Shown: positions 45,060-54,525, numbered from the stretch's first letter. The stretch is DNA of 64,000 nucleotides from Geomesophilobacter sediminis (GCF_016458275.1 NZ_JAEMHM010000011.1:124001-188000), one strand, 5' to 3'. Program-made: numbers and translations. The notes: generated by a model not told the origin, from the letters alone.

Positions 45060-46187
45060 ATGACAAGCCCGGACCCGACGTCCTGCCGCCACCCGCTCCG
45101 CCTTTTGCTGCTGGTCCCGCTGCTCCTGCTCGCCCTCGTCAGCGCCTGTTCGGCGGCGGAAATCCAGCTGGACAAGATCCGGCTCCCGCCGGGATTCCAC
45201 ATCGAGCTCTTTGCCGGCGATGTCCCTGGTGCCCGATCCCTCGCCCTGGGGGCGAAGGGGACCGTCTTCGTCGGATCACGCGAGGAGGGGAAGGTTTACG
45301 CCCTGATCCCCCGGGCAGGGCAGCGTCCCAAAGTGCGGGTTATCGCCCATGGGTTGATCATGCCCAATGGGGTCGCCTTCCGGGACGGATCGCTCTACGT
45401 CGCCGAAATCAGCCGGGTCATCCGCTACGATCAGATCGAGGACCGGCTCACCCATCCCCCCAGGCCGGTGGTGGTGAACGACACCTTCCCCCACGAACGG
45501 CATCACGGCTGGAAGTTCATCCGCTTCGGTCCGGACGGAACGCTCTACGTCCCGGTCGGGGCCCCGTGCAACGTCTGCGAAAAAAAGGACCCGCGCTTTG
45601 CGAGCATCATGCGCATGAACCCCGACGGGAAGAACCTGGAAATTTTCGCGCGCGGGGTCCGCAACACCGTGGGGTTCGACTGGCACCCCGAAACCCGGGA
45701 GCTCTGGTTCACCGACAACGGGCGCGACCTCATGGGAGACAACATCCCTCCGGACGAGCTGAACCGGGCACCGCGCCCGGGGCTCCATTTCGGCTTCCCC
45801 TACTGGCACGGGAAGGGGATCAAGGATCCGGAGTTCGGGGACAAGATGGCCAAGAACCGTTTCGTCCCACCGGAGCTGGAACTCCCCGCGCACGTCGCAG
45901 CGCTGGGGATGCGCTTTTATACCGGCACGATGTTCCCGGCGGAGTACCGGAACCAGATCCTCATTGCCGAGCACGGCTCCTGGAACCGCACCACCCCGAT
46001 CGGCTACCGCCTCACGCTGGTCACGCTGCAGAAGGGGCACCCGGCGTATTACCAGCCCTTTGCGGAGGGATGGCTGCAGCACGGCGAGGCGTGGGGGAGG
46101 CCGGTCGACCTCCAACAGATGCCGGACGGAAGCCTGCTGGTCTCCGACGACCGTGCCGGGGCCGTCTACCGGATCACCTACCAGTAG
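45060..46187 (+). CDS. PQQ-type sugar (sorbosone) dehydrogenase-like secreted protein
   Basis: The 375-residue precursor has a long hydrophobic signal with possible lipobox (LALVSAC). A beta-propeller of the glucose/sorbosone dehydrogenase family follows: MPNGVAFRDGSLYVAE, FARGVRNTVGFDWHP, LWFTDNGRDLMGDNIPPDEL, FGFPYWHG, IAEHGSWNRTTPIGYR and a C-terminal LLVSDDRAGAVYRITY. These motifs hold the metal and PQQ site in relatives, but a PQQ biosynthesis operon is not seen here. ATG 45060 has AAGGAGG upstream; the longer frame to 44910 is repeat DNA. It probably oxidises a sugar or acts only as a propeller scaffold in the periplasm. Confidence 0.85.
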   Translation: MTSPDPTSCRHPLRLLLLVPLLLLALVSACSAAEIQLDKIRLPPGFHIELFAGDVPGARSLALGAKGTVFVGSREEGKVYALIPRAGQRPKVRVIAHGLIMPNGVAFRDGSLYVAEISRVIRYDQIEDRLTHPPRPVVVNDTFPHERHHGWKFIRFGPDGTLYVPVGAPCNVCEKKDPRFASIMRMNPDGKNLEIFARGVRNTVGFDWHPETRELWFTDNGRDLMGDNIPPDELNRAPRPGLHFGFPYWHGKGIKDPEFGDKMAKNRFVPPELELPAHVAALGMRFYTGTMFPAEYRNQILIAEHGSWNRTTPIGYRLTLVTLQKGHPAYYQPFAEGWLQHGEAWGRPVDLQQMPDGSLLVSDDRAGAVYRITYQ

Positions 46188-46766
46188 GCCGGAGTTCGGG
46201 GGACGACTAACCAGGAAAATGCAGGGGCGCAGCATGCTGCGCCCTTTTATTGTCCGCGCATCGACGCTCCGCACCATTTCCGCCCGCCAGATCCCGCCTT
46301 TTTCTCCCCCCCCTTTACCGACCTTTACGCTCCCTTACAAAGATTTGCTCCGAACTACCGTCTGTCGTCCAACCGGACACGGAACATTTTTTTCTTTCAT
46401 TCAGAACTTTTACGTAGATCCCCCGGCCATACCCCGCAAAATTTTTTGCACCCTTCACCAGGCCCGCTCCGTCGCTCCCCTTCCCTAAACACTCATTGGT
46501 TTTGGCCACTTACAAAGACAAAATCCGGCTGGCACAGAATCTGATATTGCGAAAATGCGACACAGCGAAAGTGGAAGTCTGTCTTAGCGATTTTTATGAC
46601 ATGAAATGCGGGTTCCCCCTCAGGCTTTCCTCTACTGCAGAACGTCCTTTGAGAGTCGACCACGACGGCTTTCCCAACGAAAGCCCCAGATTAAACAATA
46701 TCAATACAATCTTCCAATCCCGAACCGGCAGATTCACTGCCGGCACTCTACCTAAAGGAGCTGAAC
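46188..46766. other. Gene-free 579-nt gap, AT-richer than its surroundings
   Basis: It contains the terminator at 46225-46250 and then about 500 nt with visibly more A/T than the neighbouring genes. Two short open frames (46315-46509 minus, 46496-46843 plus) have no ribosome site or recognisable domain and are not called. The stretch may hold the promoter and a long leader of the FKBP gene. Confidence 0.6.
46225..46250 (+). terminator. Terminator after the sugar dehydrogenase, made from the GGGCGCAGCATGCTGCGCCC palindrome
   Basis: The 20-nt perfect palindrome (46225-46244) is followed by TTTTATTG. Copy 3 of this palindrome family therefore sits in a terminator position. Confidence 0.75.
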
Positions 46767-47432
46767 ATGTTTCGATCCGCAGTAGCCATGTTGATCCTTG
46801 CCTTTGCCATCCCCGCCTTTGCCGCCGATCCCCCGAAAACTGAGGAACAGAAAACGCTGTACGCGATCGGCCAGATCATCGCGCAGCAGCTGTCCGTATT
46901 CTCCCTTTCCCCCGCCGAGCTGGAAATGGTCAAGCAGGGGCTGGCCGACGGGACCGGCGGCAAGAAGGCGTTCGACATCAGCGCCTACAGCGCGAAGGTC
47001 CAGGACCTGGCCCGGCTCCGCCGCAAGGCGCAGGGCGAAAAGCTCGCGGCGGCAAACCAGAAGTTTCTGGAAACGGCGAGCCGGGAAAAGGGGGCGGTGA
47101 AGTCCGACTCCGGCCTGGTCTTCGTTTCGCTTTCCGAAGGCAACGGCAAGAGCCCGGCCGCCGAGGACACGGTCAAGGTGAACTACCGCGGCACGCTGGC
47201 CGACGGCACCGAGTTCGACAGCTCCTACAAGCGGGGCAAGCCCCTCGAATTCCCCCTCCAAGGGGTCATCAAGTGCTGGACCGAGGGGCTGCAGAAGATG
47301 AAGGAAGGGGGCAAGGCGCGTCTTTTCTGTCCGTCCAGCATCGCTTACGGCGAAAAAGGCGCCGGGGAGCTCATCCTCCCCGGGGCGGCACTCGCCTTCG
47401 AGGTGGAACTGCTCGAGGTGAAAAAACCGTAA
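46767..47432 (+). CDS. FKBP-type peptidyl-prolyl isomerase, periplasmic (Mip/FkpA-like)
   Basis: The 221-residue precursor has a signal peptide (cleavage after AFA near 20), an N-terminal helical dimerisation domain (TLYAIGQIIAQQL, about residues 28-105) and a C-terminal FKBP domain with VKVNYRGTLADGTEFDSSY and the GAALAFEVELLEV end. It should help fold exported proteins, fitting the secreted block that follows. AAAGGAG precedes the ATG. The next gene begins 24 nt downstream. Confidence 0.92.
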   Translation: MFRSAVAMLILAFAIPAFAADPPKTEEQKTLYAIGQIIAQQLSVFSLSPAELEMVKQGLADGTGGKKAFDISAYSAKVQDLARLRRKAQGEKLAAANQKFLETASREKGAVKSDSGLVFVSLSEGNGKSPAAEDTVKVNYRGTLADGTEFDSSYKRGKPLEFPLQGVIKCWTEGLQKMKEGGKARLFCPSSIAYGEKGAGELILPGAALAFEVELLEVKKP

Positions 47433-47456
47433 AGGAAGCACCGGGAGGGCGATGCC

Positions 47457-47744
47457 ATGAAAAAGCTCATTCTGATCGTGATCGTGCTGCTGCCGGGTTT
47501 GGTGGGAGCGGCCAGCGACTGCCGGGTGGTCGATTTCCAGGACCACTACGAGGCGGTCTGTGATGGAGAAGCGGCGAGCACTCCGGCGCCTCAACCGGCG
47601 ACGGTGACCGCGGCACCGGTTCCGGAACTGCCGCCTCCCCCGCCGGTACAGGCATCGACGCCCTCCTTTCCGGAAACCGAAAGAGTAACGGTGCAAACCA
47701 GCCGTTCTGCCGGCTCGTACCGGCAAAGAAAGACGTCCCACTAA
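47457..47744 (+). CDS. Small secreted protein of unknown function
   Basis: The 95-residue product has a clear signal peptide (LILIVIVLLPGLVGAAS), a short segment with two cysteines (CRVVDFQDHYEAVC, perhaps one disulfide) and a Pro/Ala-rich tail. I do not recognise a family. GGGAGG lies 7-8 nt before the ATG. It is 24 nt after the FKBP gene and 41 nt before the next one, so probably in the same operon. Confidence 0.7.
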   Translation: MKKLILIVIVLLPGLVGAASDCRVVDFQDHYEAVCDGEAASTPAPQPATVTAAPVPELPPPPPVQASTPSFPETERVTVQTSRSAGSYRQRKTSH

Positions 47745-47785
47745 CCCGCAGCACCGAATCAACAAGCAACAGGAGGGGAGCAACC

Positions 47786-48082
47786 ATGAACAGACCGACG
47801 TTGTTGTATGCAGGTCGAACCGTGGCGGCGGCAGCGCTTTTGGCGTTGCTGGCTCTGACCGCGGACCTGGCCCGCGCCGCCAATGGCGCGCCACCCACGG
47901 CACAGCCACCGGATCCGGGGCAGCCACTCAAATGTGACGGCTCCGCCCGCGGCGGTGACGGCCAAGGGCAGATGCGAGGCACGTCCAACTGCGACCGCAA
48001 GGCCGCGGCGGCCCGCACCGCGGCACGGAAGCTGGAGGCAATGAAGAAGGCCGGTTTGGCCCAGCAAGGAGGGAAACCATGA
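47786..48082 (+). CDS. Small secreted protein, translationally coupled to the multicopper oxidase
   Basis: The 98-residue product has a signal peptide (cleavage after ARA near 31), PPDPGQPLKCDGSARGGDGQ with a second Cys in TSNCDRK, and an Ala/Lys-rich C-terminal helix. No family is recognised. AGGAGGGGAG precedes the ATG. Its stop overlaps the start of the giant multicopper oxidase by 4 nt (ATGA), which suggests production in step with it, perhaps as a chaperone or subunit. Confidence 0.72.
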   Translation: MNRPTLLYAGRTVAAAALLALLALTADLARAANGAPPTAQPPDPGQPLKCDGSARGGDGQGQMRGTSNCDRKAAAARTAARKLEAMKKAGLAQQGGKP

Positions 48083-51000
48083 ACGAGCGTTTCCGTACCC
48101 TATGGGGAGGGCTGCTGACTGCCGTCGCGCTCCTTCTGGGAGCCGGCGGGGGCGCGCTTGCCTATACGCCCCCCGCGACCTCGGTGCCGATCTGCACCAC
48201 CCCCAATCCGGTCCCCGGGACCTGCACCGACCTCTTCGGTTTCCCGAACTACGCCAACAGTCCGCTTCCGTCCGGGACCATCACCTCGATCGTGGTCACC
48301 GGCGGCGGGAGCGGCTACACCGCGGCACCGGCCGTCACCATCACCGACCCCGACCCGGCCTGCGCGGCGACGGCAACGGCGACCCTGACCGGGACCTCGG
48401 TGACCGCCATCGCCCTCGCGGGGGGCGGGACCAGTTGCAAGGCCCCGGTGGTAACCATCGCCCCGCCGACCACCGGAACCGCCGCCACCGCAACCGCGAC
48501 CATCGGCGCCCCCTTCGTCGCCGGTACCGGTATCCGCAAGTTCGTGGACCAGCTCCCTGGACTCTGCCCGGTCTCCGGCCAGACGCCGGGCACCAAGCAG
48601 TGCATCCCGCTCGCGCAGCCGGACACCACCACCTTCCCCGGCAGCGACTACTACAGCATTTCGCTCAGCGACTACACCCAGAAGATGCATACCGACCTCC
48701 CGGCCACCAAACTTCGGGGCTACCAGCAGGTCGATGCCAACGGCAACCCCATCACCCTCACCGGCGCGGCGGGGCCGCACCAGTACCTCGGCCCGTTCAT
48801 CCTGGCGACCAAGAACCGCCCGGTACGGGTGAAGTTCACCAACAACCTCGGCGTCGGCAACGCCGGCGACCTCTTTCTCCCGGTCGACACCACCTACATG
48901 GGGGCGGGGATGGGCCCGGACGGGACCTACTACACCCAAAACCGCGCCACGCTTCACCTCCACGGCGGCAAGTCCCCCTGGATCAGCGACGGTACCCCGC
49001 ACCAGTGGACCACCCCGGTGGGGGAAAACACGACCTCGCTCCTCAAGGGTTTGAGCTTCCAGAACGTACCGGACATGGTAGGTCCGGGGAGCAAGATCGG
49101 CATGGCCAACCCGACCCCGGGGGACGGCCAGGAGACCTTCTACTGGACCAACCAGCAAAGCGGCCGGCTCATGTTCTACCACGACCACGCCTACGGCCTG
49201 ACCCGACTCAACGTCTACGCGGGTGAAGCGGCGGGATACCTGATCGTCGACCCGGCCGAGGAGGGCGCCCTCGCCGCGGCGACCGTTCCGGGCACCGTCG
49301 TCACCGATCCCACCACCGGCGCGATCGTGAGCCAGGACCTCGCGCACCTGATCCCGCTGGTGATCCAGGACAAGACCTTCGTTCCTTCGGCCGGCGAACT
49401 CGCCGCCGAGGACCCGACCTGGAACAGCACCCTCTACGGCGGCATGGGCAACCTCTGGTTCCCGCACGTCTACACCCCCAACCAGAACCCGGCCGACCCG
49501 GCGGGGGTCAACGGCTTTGGCCGCTGGGACTACGGCGCCTGGTTCTGGCCGAACCAGACCAGCCTCACCGCCGCCAACCCGCCCTCGGCGGTCACCGTTC
49601 CCTGCACCTCGAGCGCCTTTCCGGGACAGACCATCGAGTGCCCGATCATTCCGAACCCGTCGGGGACCCCGGAAGCATTCATGGATACGCCGCTGGTCAA
49701 CGGCACCGCCTATCCGGTGCTCCACGTCGCGCCGGCCGCCTACCGCTTCCGCATCCTGAACGCAGGCAACGACCGGGCCCAGAACCTCCAGCTCTACTAT
49801 GCCGCCACACCGCCGGCACCGGGAGCCGCCGCCGGAACCGTCTGCGTCGGGGCCGCCGCCACCTCCGCAAGCTGCACCGAGGTGAACATGGTCCCCTCCA
49901 ATCCGCCGATCGCGACCTCCACCCTGCAGCCGTGCGCGCAGACCATCCCGATCTCCAATCCGGCCCTGGGCATCGGCCTCGCCACCGGCCTGCTTGACGC
50001 CGCCGGCAACCCCCTCAACGGCACCGGTCTTCCGGCCGCCTGCTGGCCTTCCACCTGGCCCACCGACGGCCGCGACGGCGGCGTCCCCGACCCGACCACT
50101 GCGGGTCCGGCCATGGTCCAGATCGGCACCGAGGCGGGGCTGCTCCCGGCCCCGGTGGTGATCCCGTCCACCCCGATCGGCTACGAATACATGCGGCGCA
50201 GCATCACCGTGCTCAACGTTTCCACCCACGGGCTCTTCCTCGGTCCGGCCGAGCGTGCCGACGTCGTCGTCGACTTCTCCTCGGTTCCCGCGGGCTCCAC
50301 CCTGATCATGTACAACGACTCACCCGCTCCGGTGCCGGGCTTCGACGCCCGCCTCGACTACTACACCAACGACCTGGACCAAAGTGCCAGCGGCGGCGCC
50401 CCGAAGACCCAGCCCGGTTACGGGCCTAATACCCGCACCATCATGCAGATCGTCGTCGACCAGACGGCGCCCAACACCGTGCCGTTCAGCGTTCCCACCC
50501 TGCAGGCCGCCTTTGCCTCCACCGCGACCACCCAGGGCCTCTACGCCAAGAGCCAGGAGCCCCCGATCGTTCCGGAGGCCGCCTTGAACAGCGCCTTCAA
50601 CAGCACCTACACCAGCACCTACTCCCGCATCTACGACACCCAGCTCGGCTATACGCCGACCGGCAACGGGCTCGGGACGATCGCGGTACAAAACGGCGGC
50701 TCCGGCTACACCACCCCGCCGGCGGTCACCATCACCGGCACCTCCACCACCCCGGCCACCGCCACCGCCACCATCACCAACGTCGTCGACACCCTCACCC
50801 TGACCGGCGGGGGGGTCACCGGCGTCACGGTCACTACCCAAGGTTCCGGCTACACCGCGGCTCCGACCGTCAGTTTCACCGGCGGTGGCGGCGGGACCGG
50901 TGCTGCGGCAACGGCGAACATGGTCTCCGGCCTGAGCCTCACCCTGACCAACGGCGGCACCGGCTACACGACCGCACCGACCGTCACCATCACCGGCGGC

Positions 51001-54000
51001 GGCGGAAGCGGCGCCACGGCGACCACGACGATCTCCCAGGGGGTCAGCGCCATCAACGTCACCACCCGGGGGCGCGGCTACACTACCGCCCCGGCGGTGA
51101 CCATCACCGGCGGCGGCGGGACCGGCGCGGCCGCAACCGCGAACCTCGTCGGGGGACGGGTGAACTCGATCACCGTCACCAACCCGGGCTCCGGCTACAC
51201 CAGCGCCCCGACCATCACCATCGCCGCACCTCCGCCGGGCGGCACCCGTGGCACCGCGACGGCAACCGTCACCAGTACCGTATCGACCCTGACCCTGACC
51301 AACCCGGGGACCGGTTACCTCACCGCACCGACGGTCAGCTTCGGCGGCGGTGGCGGAACCGGCGCCCAAGCCACGGCAACCGTCTCCAGCCGGGTCGCCT
51401 CGGTCACCATCACCGCTCCGGGTAACGGCTACCAGAGCGCGCCGACCGTGGTCTTCACCGGCGGCGGCGGGACCGGCGCCGCAGCGACCGCGACCATCGG
51501 CGGCGGCGGGATCGGCTACACCACCGCCCCGACGGTCACCTTCACCGGCGGCAGCGCCACCGCCACGGCTACCCTCACCGCCGGGGTGGTAAGCTCCATC
51601 GCCATCACCAACGCGGGGACCGGCTACACCAGCGCCCCCAACGTGACCATCGACGCCCCGCCGGCCGGCGGGACCCAGGCGACCGCAGTCGCCACGGTGA
51701 ACCTCCTCGGCGTGGTCACCGGGATCTCCGTGGTGAACGGCGGCAGCGGCTACACGAGCGTCCCCAACGTCTACCTCGACGCGAGCCCGGCCGTCACCCA
51801 GGCGACCGCCGTCGCCACCATCGGCAGCCCGACCCAGGTCGCCACCGTCGCGGTCACCGCGGCCGGCAGCGGCTACACCACCACCCCGGCAGTCACCATC
51901 ACCGGCGGCGGCGGGGCCGGCGCCACGGCCACCGCGAACCTCACCAACGGGGTGAGCGCGGTCACCATGACCAACATCGGCTCAGGCTACATCGTCGCCC
52001 CGGGCGTCGTCTTCTCGCCCCCGCCGACCTTGACCGGCACCCAGGCCACCGGCACCGCCAACCTCACCATCGGCCTGATCAGCGCCGTCACCGTCACCAA
52101 CGGCGGCCGCAACTTCACCACGGCACCGACCATCACCATCACCGACGCCCTCGGTAACGGGGCCGGCGCCACGGCGACCGCGACGGTAGCCGGCGGCAGG
52201 ATCACCGCCATCACCGTCACCAACGGCGGGGCGGGCTACGTCGCCCCGGTAACCGTCGCCATCACCGGCGGCGGCGGAACCGGCGCCGCGGCAACGGCGA
52301 CCATCGGCAACGGGGTCTCGGTCACCATCACCAACCCGGGCTCCGGCTACACCACGGCACCGGCGGTCCTCTTCACCCCGCCCCCGGCGGGCGGCACCAC
52401 CGCGACCGGCACCAGCGTGCTCACCGGCATGCTCGGCTCGGTCACGGTGACCAAATCGGGCGCCGGCTACACCAGCACCCCGATCGTCACCATCGATCCC
52501 CCCCCCGCCGGCGGCCTCCAGGCGACCGCCACCGCGGCCTTAGGCGCCTCGGTCAACTCCCTGGTCATTACCAGCGGCGGCAGCGGCTATTCGACTCCGC
52601 CGGTGGTCACCCTGACCGGCGGCGGCGGAACCGGCGCCACCGCACTCGCCACCATCACCGGGACCGTGAACGGCATCGTCTTGTCCAACGCCGGTAGCGG
52701 CTTCACCGGTCCGGTGACGGTGAGCATCGCGCCGCCGACGACCGGCACCGCAGCCACTGCCGCCGCGAGCACCAGCACCGTCATGCCGCAGAAGTCGAAG
52801 GCGATCCAGGAGCTCTTCACCACCGACTACGGCCGGATGAACGCCACCTTGGGCGTCGAGCTTCCGTTCACCAACTTCCTGACCCAGACCACAATCCCGC
52901 TGGGGTACATCGATCCCCCGACCGAGATCGTGAGCCCGGGTGAGACCCAGATCTGGAAGATCACCCACAACGGGGTGGACACCCATTTCATCCATTTCCA
53001 CCTCTTCGATGTCCAGGTCATCAACCGGATGGGTTGGGACGGGACGGTGAAACCGCCCGACGAAAATGAGATCGGCTGGAAGGACACGGTCCGGATGAAC
53101 CCGCTCGAGGACATCACCGTGGCACTGCGGCCGAGCACCCCGGTACTGCCGTTCCAGCTTCCGGAAAGCGTCCGTCCGCTGGACGTGACCATGCCGATCG
53201 GGAGCACCGCGGGCTTCACCGGCGTCGATCCGCTCACCAACAACCCGATCACGGTCACCAACCAGCTGACCAACTTCGGCTGGGAGTACGTCTGGCACTG
53301 CCACATCCTCGGTCACGAGGAGAACGACATGATGCGCCCGGTGGTCTTCCTGGCACCGTCGATCCCGGCGGCGCCGACGGTCACCGCCGTCGCGGGGAAC
53401 GCCTCGGCCACGGTAACGGTCACCCCGTCGTCGACCGGGTCCAACCCGATCACCTCGTACAGCATCACCCCGATCACCGGCGGGGTGGCCGGCACGCCGA
53501 CCGCGAACCTGGTGAGCATCCCGGCGACCATCACCGGGCTGACCAACTGCGCGACGTACACCTTCACCGCGTCGCTCACCAACACCCTCGGCGCCGGGCT
53601 CACCTCGGTCCCCTCGAACGCGGTCACCCCGGGGGTACCGCCGGCCGCGCCGACCAACCTCACCGCGACCGGGGCCAGCGGCCAGGCGAGCATCCGCTTC
53701 ACGCCTCCCACCTCGACCTGCCCGGCCTTCCCGATGAGCTACACCGCGACCTGCACCCCGGTCGGCGGCACCAGCGTCACCGGTACCGGCGCGGCGAGCC
53801 CGCTCCTCGTCATCGGGCTCACCAACGGCCTCACCTACTCCTGTACGGTGACCGCCAGCAACCCGGCCGGGACCAGCGCGCCGTCCACCGCCGTATCGGT
53901 CACCGCATCGCTGCAGCCGCCGGCCGGCCTCACCGCGACGCTCTCCACGGCGCCGCCGCTGTCGGTGCTCTTGAGCTGGGTCAACAGTAACCCGACCGCG

Positions 54001-54486
54001 ACCGTCACCATCCAGCGGGCGACCAACACCGGCTTCACCCGTGGGCTCACCACCTTCACCGTCGCCGCCGGGGTCTCCAGCTACACCGACACCACGGTCG
54101 TTTCCGGCACCACCTACTACTACCGGGTGAATTACGTCTCCGGTGCCGTTACCTCGGTCTGGTCCGCCTTCGTCAGCGTCCAGGCGACCCCGCCCGCCAC
54201 CCCGACCACTTTCCGGGCGACCGCCTCCCGCACCACCGGGACCACCACCGACCAGGTCGCGCTCAGCTGGGCCGCCGCCGGCACCAACATCGGCGGGTTC
54301 ACCATCCAGCGGGCCACCAACGCCGGCTTCACCGCGGGGCTTACCAGCTTCAACGTCGCGGCCACCGCCACCACCTTCACCAACACCGGCCTCCCCCGAG
54401 GGGTCACCTACTACTACCGGATCCAGGCCACCAACGGCGCCGGTGCCTCGGGATGGTCGACCACCGCCATCGTGACCACACCGTAA
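48079..54486 (+). CDS. Giant secreted multicopper oxidase with inserted glycine-rich repeat domain and FnIII tail
   Basis: The 2135-residue precursor has a signal peptide (cleavage after GALA near 28). All four copper motifs are present: LHLHGG at 293-295, FYHDHAYG at 368-370, THFIHFHLF near 1636, and WHCHILGHEENDMM near 1740 with the axial Met. Between motif pairs two and three lies an insertion (about residues 866-1570) of 18 repeats of 29-42 residues, consensus SGYTTAPTVTITGGGGTGAA then TATI plus a beta-strand; two more units lie at about 68-150. Four fibronectin type III domains follow from about 1757. Laccase-type relatives oxidise metals or phenols; large size recalls MofA-like putative Mn(II) oxidases. 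That role, and surface location, are inference. AAGGAGGG precedes the ATG. Confidence 0.88.
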   Translation: MNERFRTLWGGLLTAVALLLGAGGGALAYTPPATSVPICTTPNPVPGTCTDLFGFPNYANSPLPSGTITSIVVTGGGSGYTAAPAVTITDPDPACAATATATLTGTSVTAIALAGGGTSCKAPVVTIAPPTTGTAATATATIGAPFVAGTGIRKFVDQLPGLCPVSGQTPGTKQCIPLAQPDTTTFPGSDYYSISLSDYTQKMHTDLPATKLRGYQQVDANGNPITLTGAAGPHQYLGPFILATKNRPVRVKFTNNLGVGNAGDLFLPVDTTYMGAGMGPDGTYYTQNRATLHLHGGKSPWISDGTPHQWTTPVGENTTSLLKGLSFQNVPDMVGPGSKIGMANPTPGDGQETFYWTNQQSGRLMFYHDHAYGLTRLNVYAGEAAGYLIVDPAEEGALAAATVPGTVVTDPTTGAIVSQDLAHLIPLVIQDKTFVPSAGELAAEDPTWNSTLYGGMGNLWFPHVYTPNQNPADPAGVNGFGRWDYGAWFWPNQTSLTAANPPSAVTVPCTSSAFPGQTIECPIIPNPSGTPEAFMDTPLVNGTAYPVLHVAPAAYRFRILNAGNDRAQNLQLYYAATPPAPGAAAGTVCVGAAATSASCTEVNMVPSNPPIATSTLQPCAQTIPISNPALGIGLATGLLDAAGNPLNGTGLPAACWPSTWPTDGRDGGVPDPTTAGPAMVQIGTEAGLLPAPVVIPSTPIGYEYMRRSITVLNVSTHGLFLGPAERADVVVDFSSVPAGSTLIMYNDSPAPVPGFDARLDYYTNDLDQSASGGAPKTQPGYGPNTRTIMQIVVDQTAPNTVPFSVPTLQAAFASTATTQGLYAKSQEPPIVPEAALNSAFNSTYTSTYSRIYDTQLGYTPTGNGLGTIAVQNGGSGYTTPPAVTITGTSTTPATATATITNVVDTLTLTGGGVTGVTVTTQGSGYTAAPTVSFTGGGGGTGAAATANMVSGLSLTLTNGGTGYTTAPTVTITGGGGSGATATTTISQGVSAINVTTRGRGYTTAPAVTITGGGGTGAAATANLVGGRVNSITVTNPGSGYTSAPTITIAAPPPGGTRGTATATVTSTVSTLTLTNPGTGYLTAPTVSFGGGGGTGAQATATVSSRVASVTITAPGNGYQSAPTVVFTGGGGTGAAATATIGGGGIGYTTAPTVTFTGGSATATATLTAGVVSSIAITNAGTGYTSAPNVTIDAPPAGGTQATAVATVNLLGVVTGISVVNGGSGYTSVPNVYLDASPAVTQATAVATIGSPTQVATVAVTAAGSGYTTTPAVTITGGGGAGATATANLTNGVSAVTMTNIGSGYIVAPGVVFSPPPTLTGTQATGTANLTIGLISAVTVTNGGRNFTTAPTITITDALGNGAGATATATVAGGRITAITVTNGGAGYVAPVTVAITGGGGTGAAATATIGNGVSVTITNPGSGYTTAPAVLFTPPPAGGTTATGTSVLTGMLGSVTVTKSGAGYTSTPIVTIDPPPAGGLQATATAALGASVNSLVITSGGSGYSTPPVVTLTGGGGTGATALATITGTVNGIVLSNAGSGFTGPVTVSIAPPTTGTAATAAASTSTVMPQKSKAIQELFTTDYGRMNATLGVELPFTNFLTQTTIPLGYIDPPTEIVSPGETQIWKITHNGVDTHFIHFHLFDVQVINRMGWDGTVKPPDENEIGWKDTVRMNPLEDITVALRPSTPVLPFQLPESVRPLDVTMPIGSTAGFTGVDPLTNNPITVTNQLTNFGWEYVWHCHILGHEENDMMRPVVFLAPSIPAAPTVTAVAGNASATVTVTPSSTGSNPITSYSITPITGGVAGTPTANLVSIPATITGLTNCATYTFTASLTNTLGAGLTSVPSNAVTPGVPPAAPTNLTATGASGQASIRFTPPTSTCPAFPMSYTATCTPVGGTSVTGTGAASPLLVIGLTNGLTYSCTVTASNPAGTSAPSTAVSVTASLQPPAGLTATLSTAPPLSVLLSWVNSNPTATVTIQRATNTGFTRGLTTFTVAAGVSSYTDTTVVSGTTYYYRVNYVSGAVTSVWSAFVSVQATPPATPTTFRATASRTTGTTTDQVALSWAAAGTNIGGFTIQRATNAGFTAGLTSFNVAATATTFTNTGLPRGVTYYYRIQATNGAGASGWSTTAIVTTP
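50674..52788 (+). repeat. 18 tandem coding repeats (about 114 nt each) inside the multicopper oxidase gene
   Basis: Each unit encodes x-G-Y-T-x-A-P-x-V-T-I-T-G-G-G-G-T-G-A-A-x-A followed by a strand and a turn ending in N-x-G. Stretches such as GGCGGCGGCGGGACCGGCGC recur almost unchanged, and unit 7 is shortened (29 residues). Some units carry a variant linker (APPAGGTQATA). The array is a likely site of slippage or recombination. Confidence 0.9.
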
Positions 54487-54502
54487 CCCGTAATTACCGA
54501 TC

Positions 54503-54525
54503 GCGGGGAGGGTCCCCCTCCCCGC
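54503..54525 (+). other. Hairpin between multicopper oxidase and next gene
   Basis: GCGGGGAGGG, loop TCC, CCCTCCCCGC form a perfect 10-bp stem with no U-run. It lies 16 nt after the oxidase stop, so it may protect or partly stop the message. Confidence 0.65.

Noticed and set aside
46529-46552. Sigma-54 promoter (TGGCAC ... TTGC)
   Set aside because: The GG and GC elements are about 16 nt apart instead of 10, so the spacing is wrong.
46496-46843. 115-residue plus-strand frame before the FKBP gene
   Set aside because: No ribosome site or domain, and it runs over the true FKBP start in another frame.
50674-52788. Tandem repeats considered as a CRISPR array
   Set aside because: Units are in frame, about 114 nt with no unique spacers, and encode a continuous beta-repeat protein.
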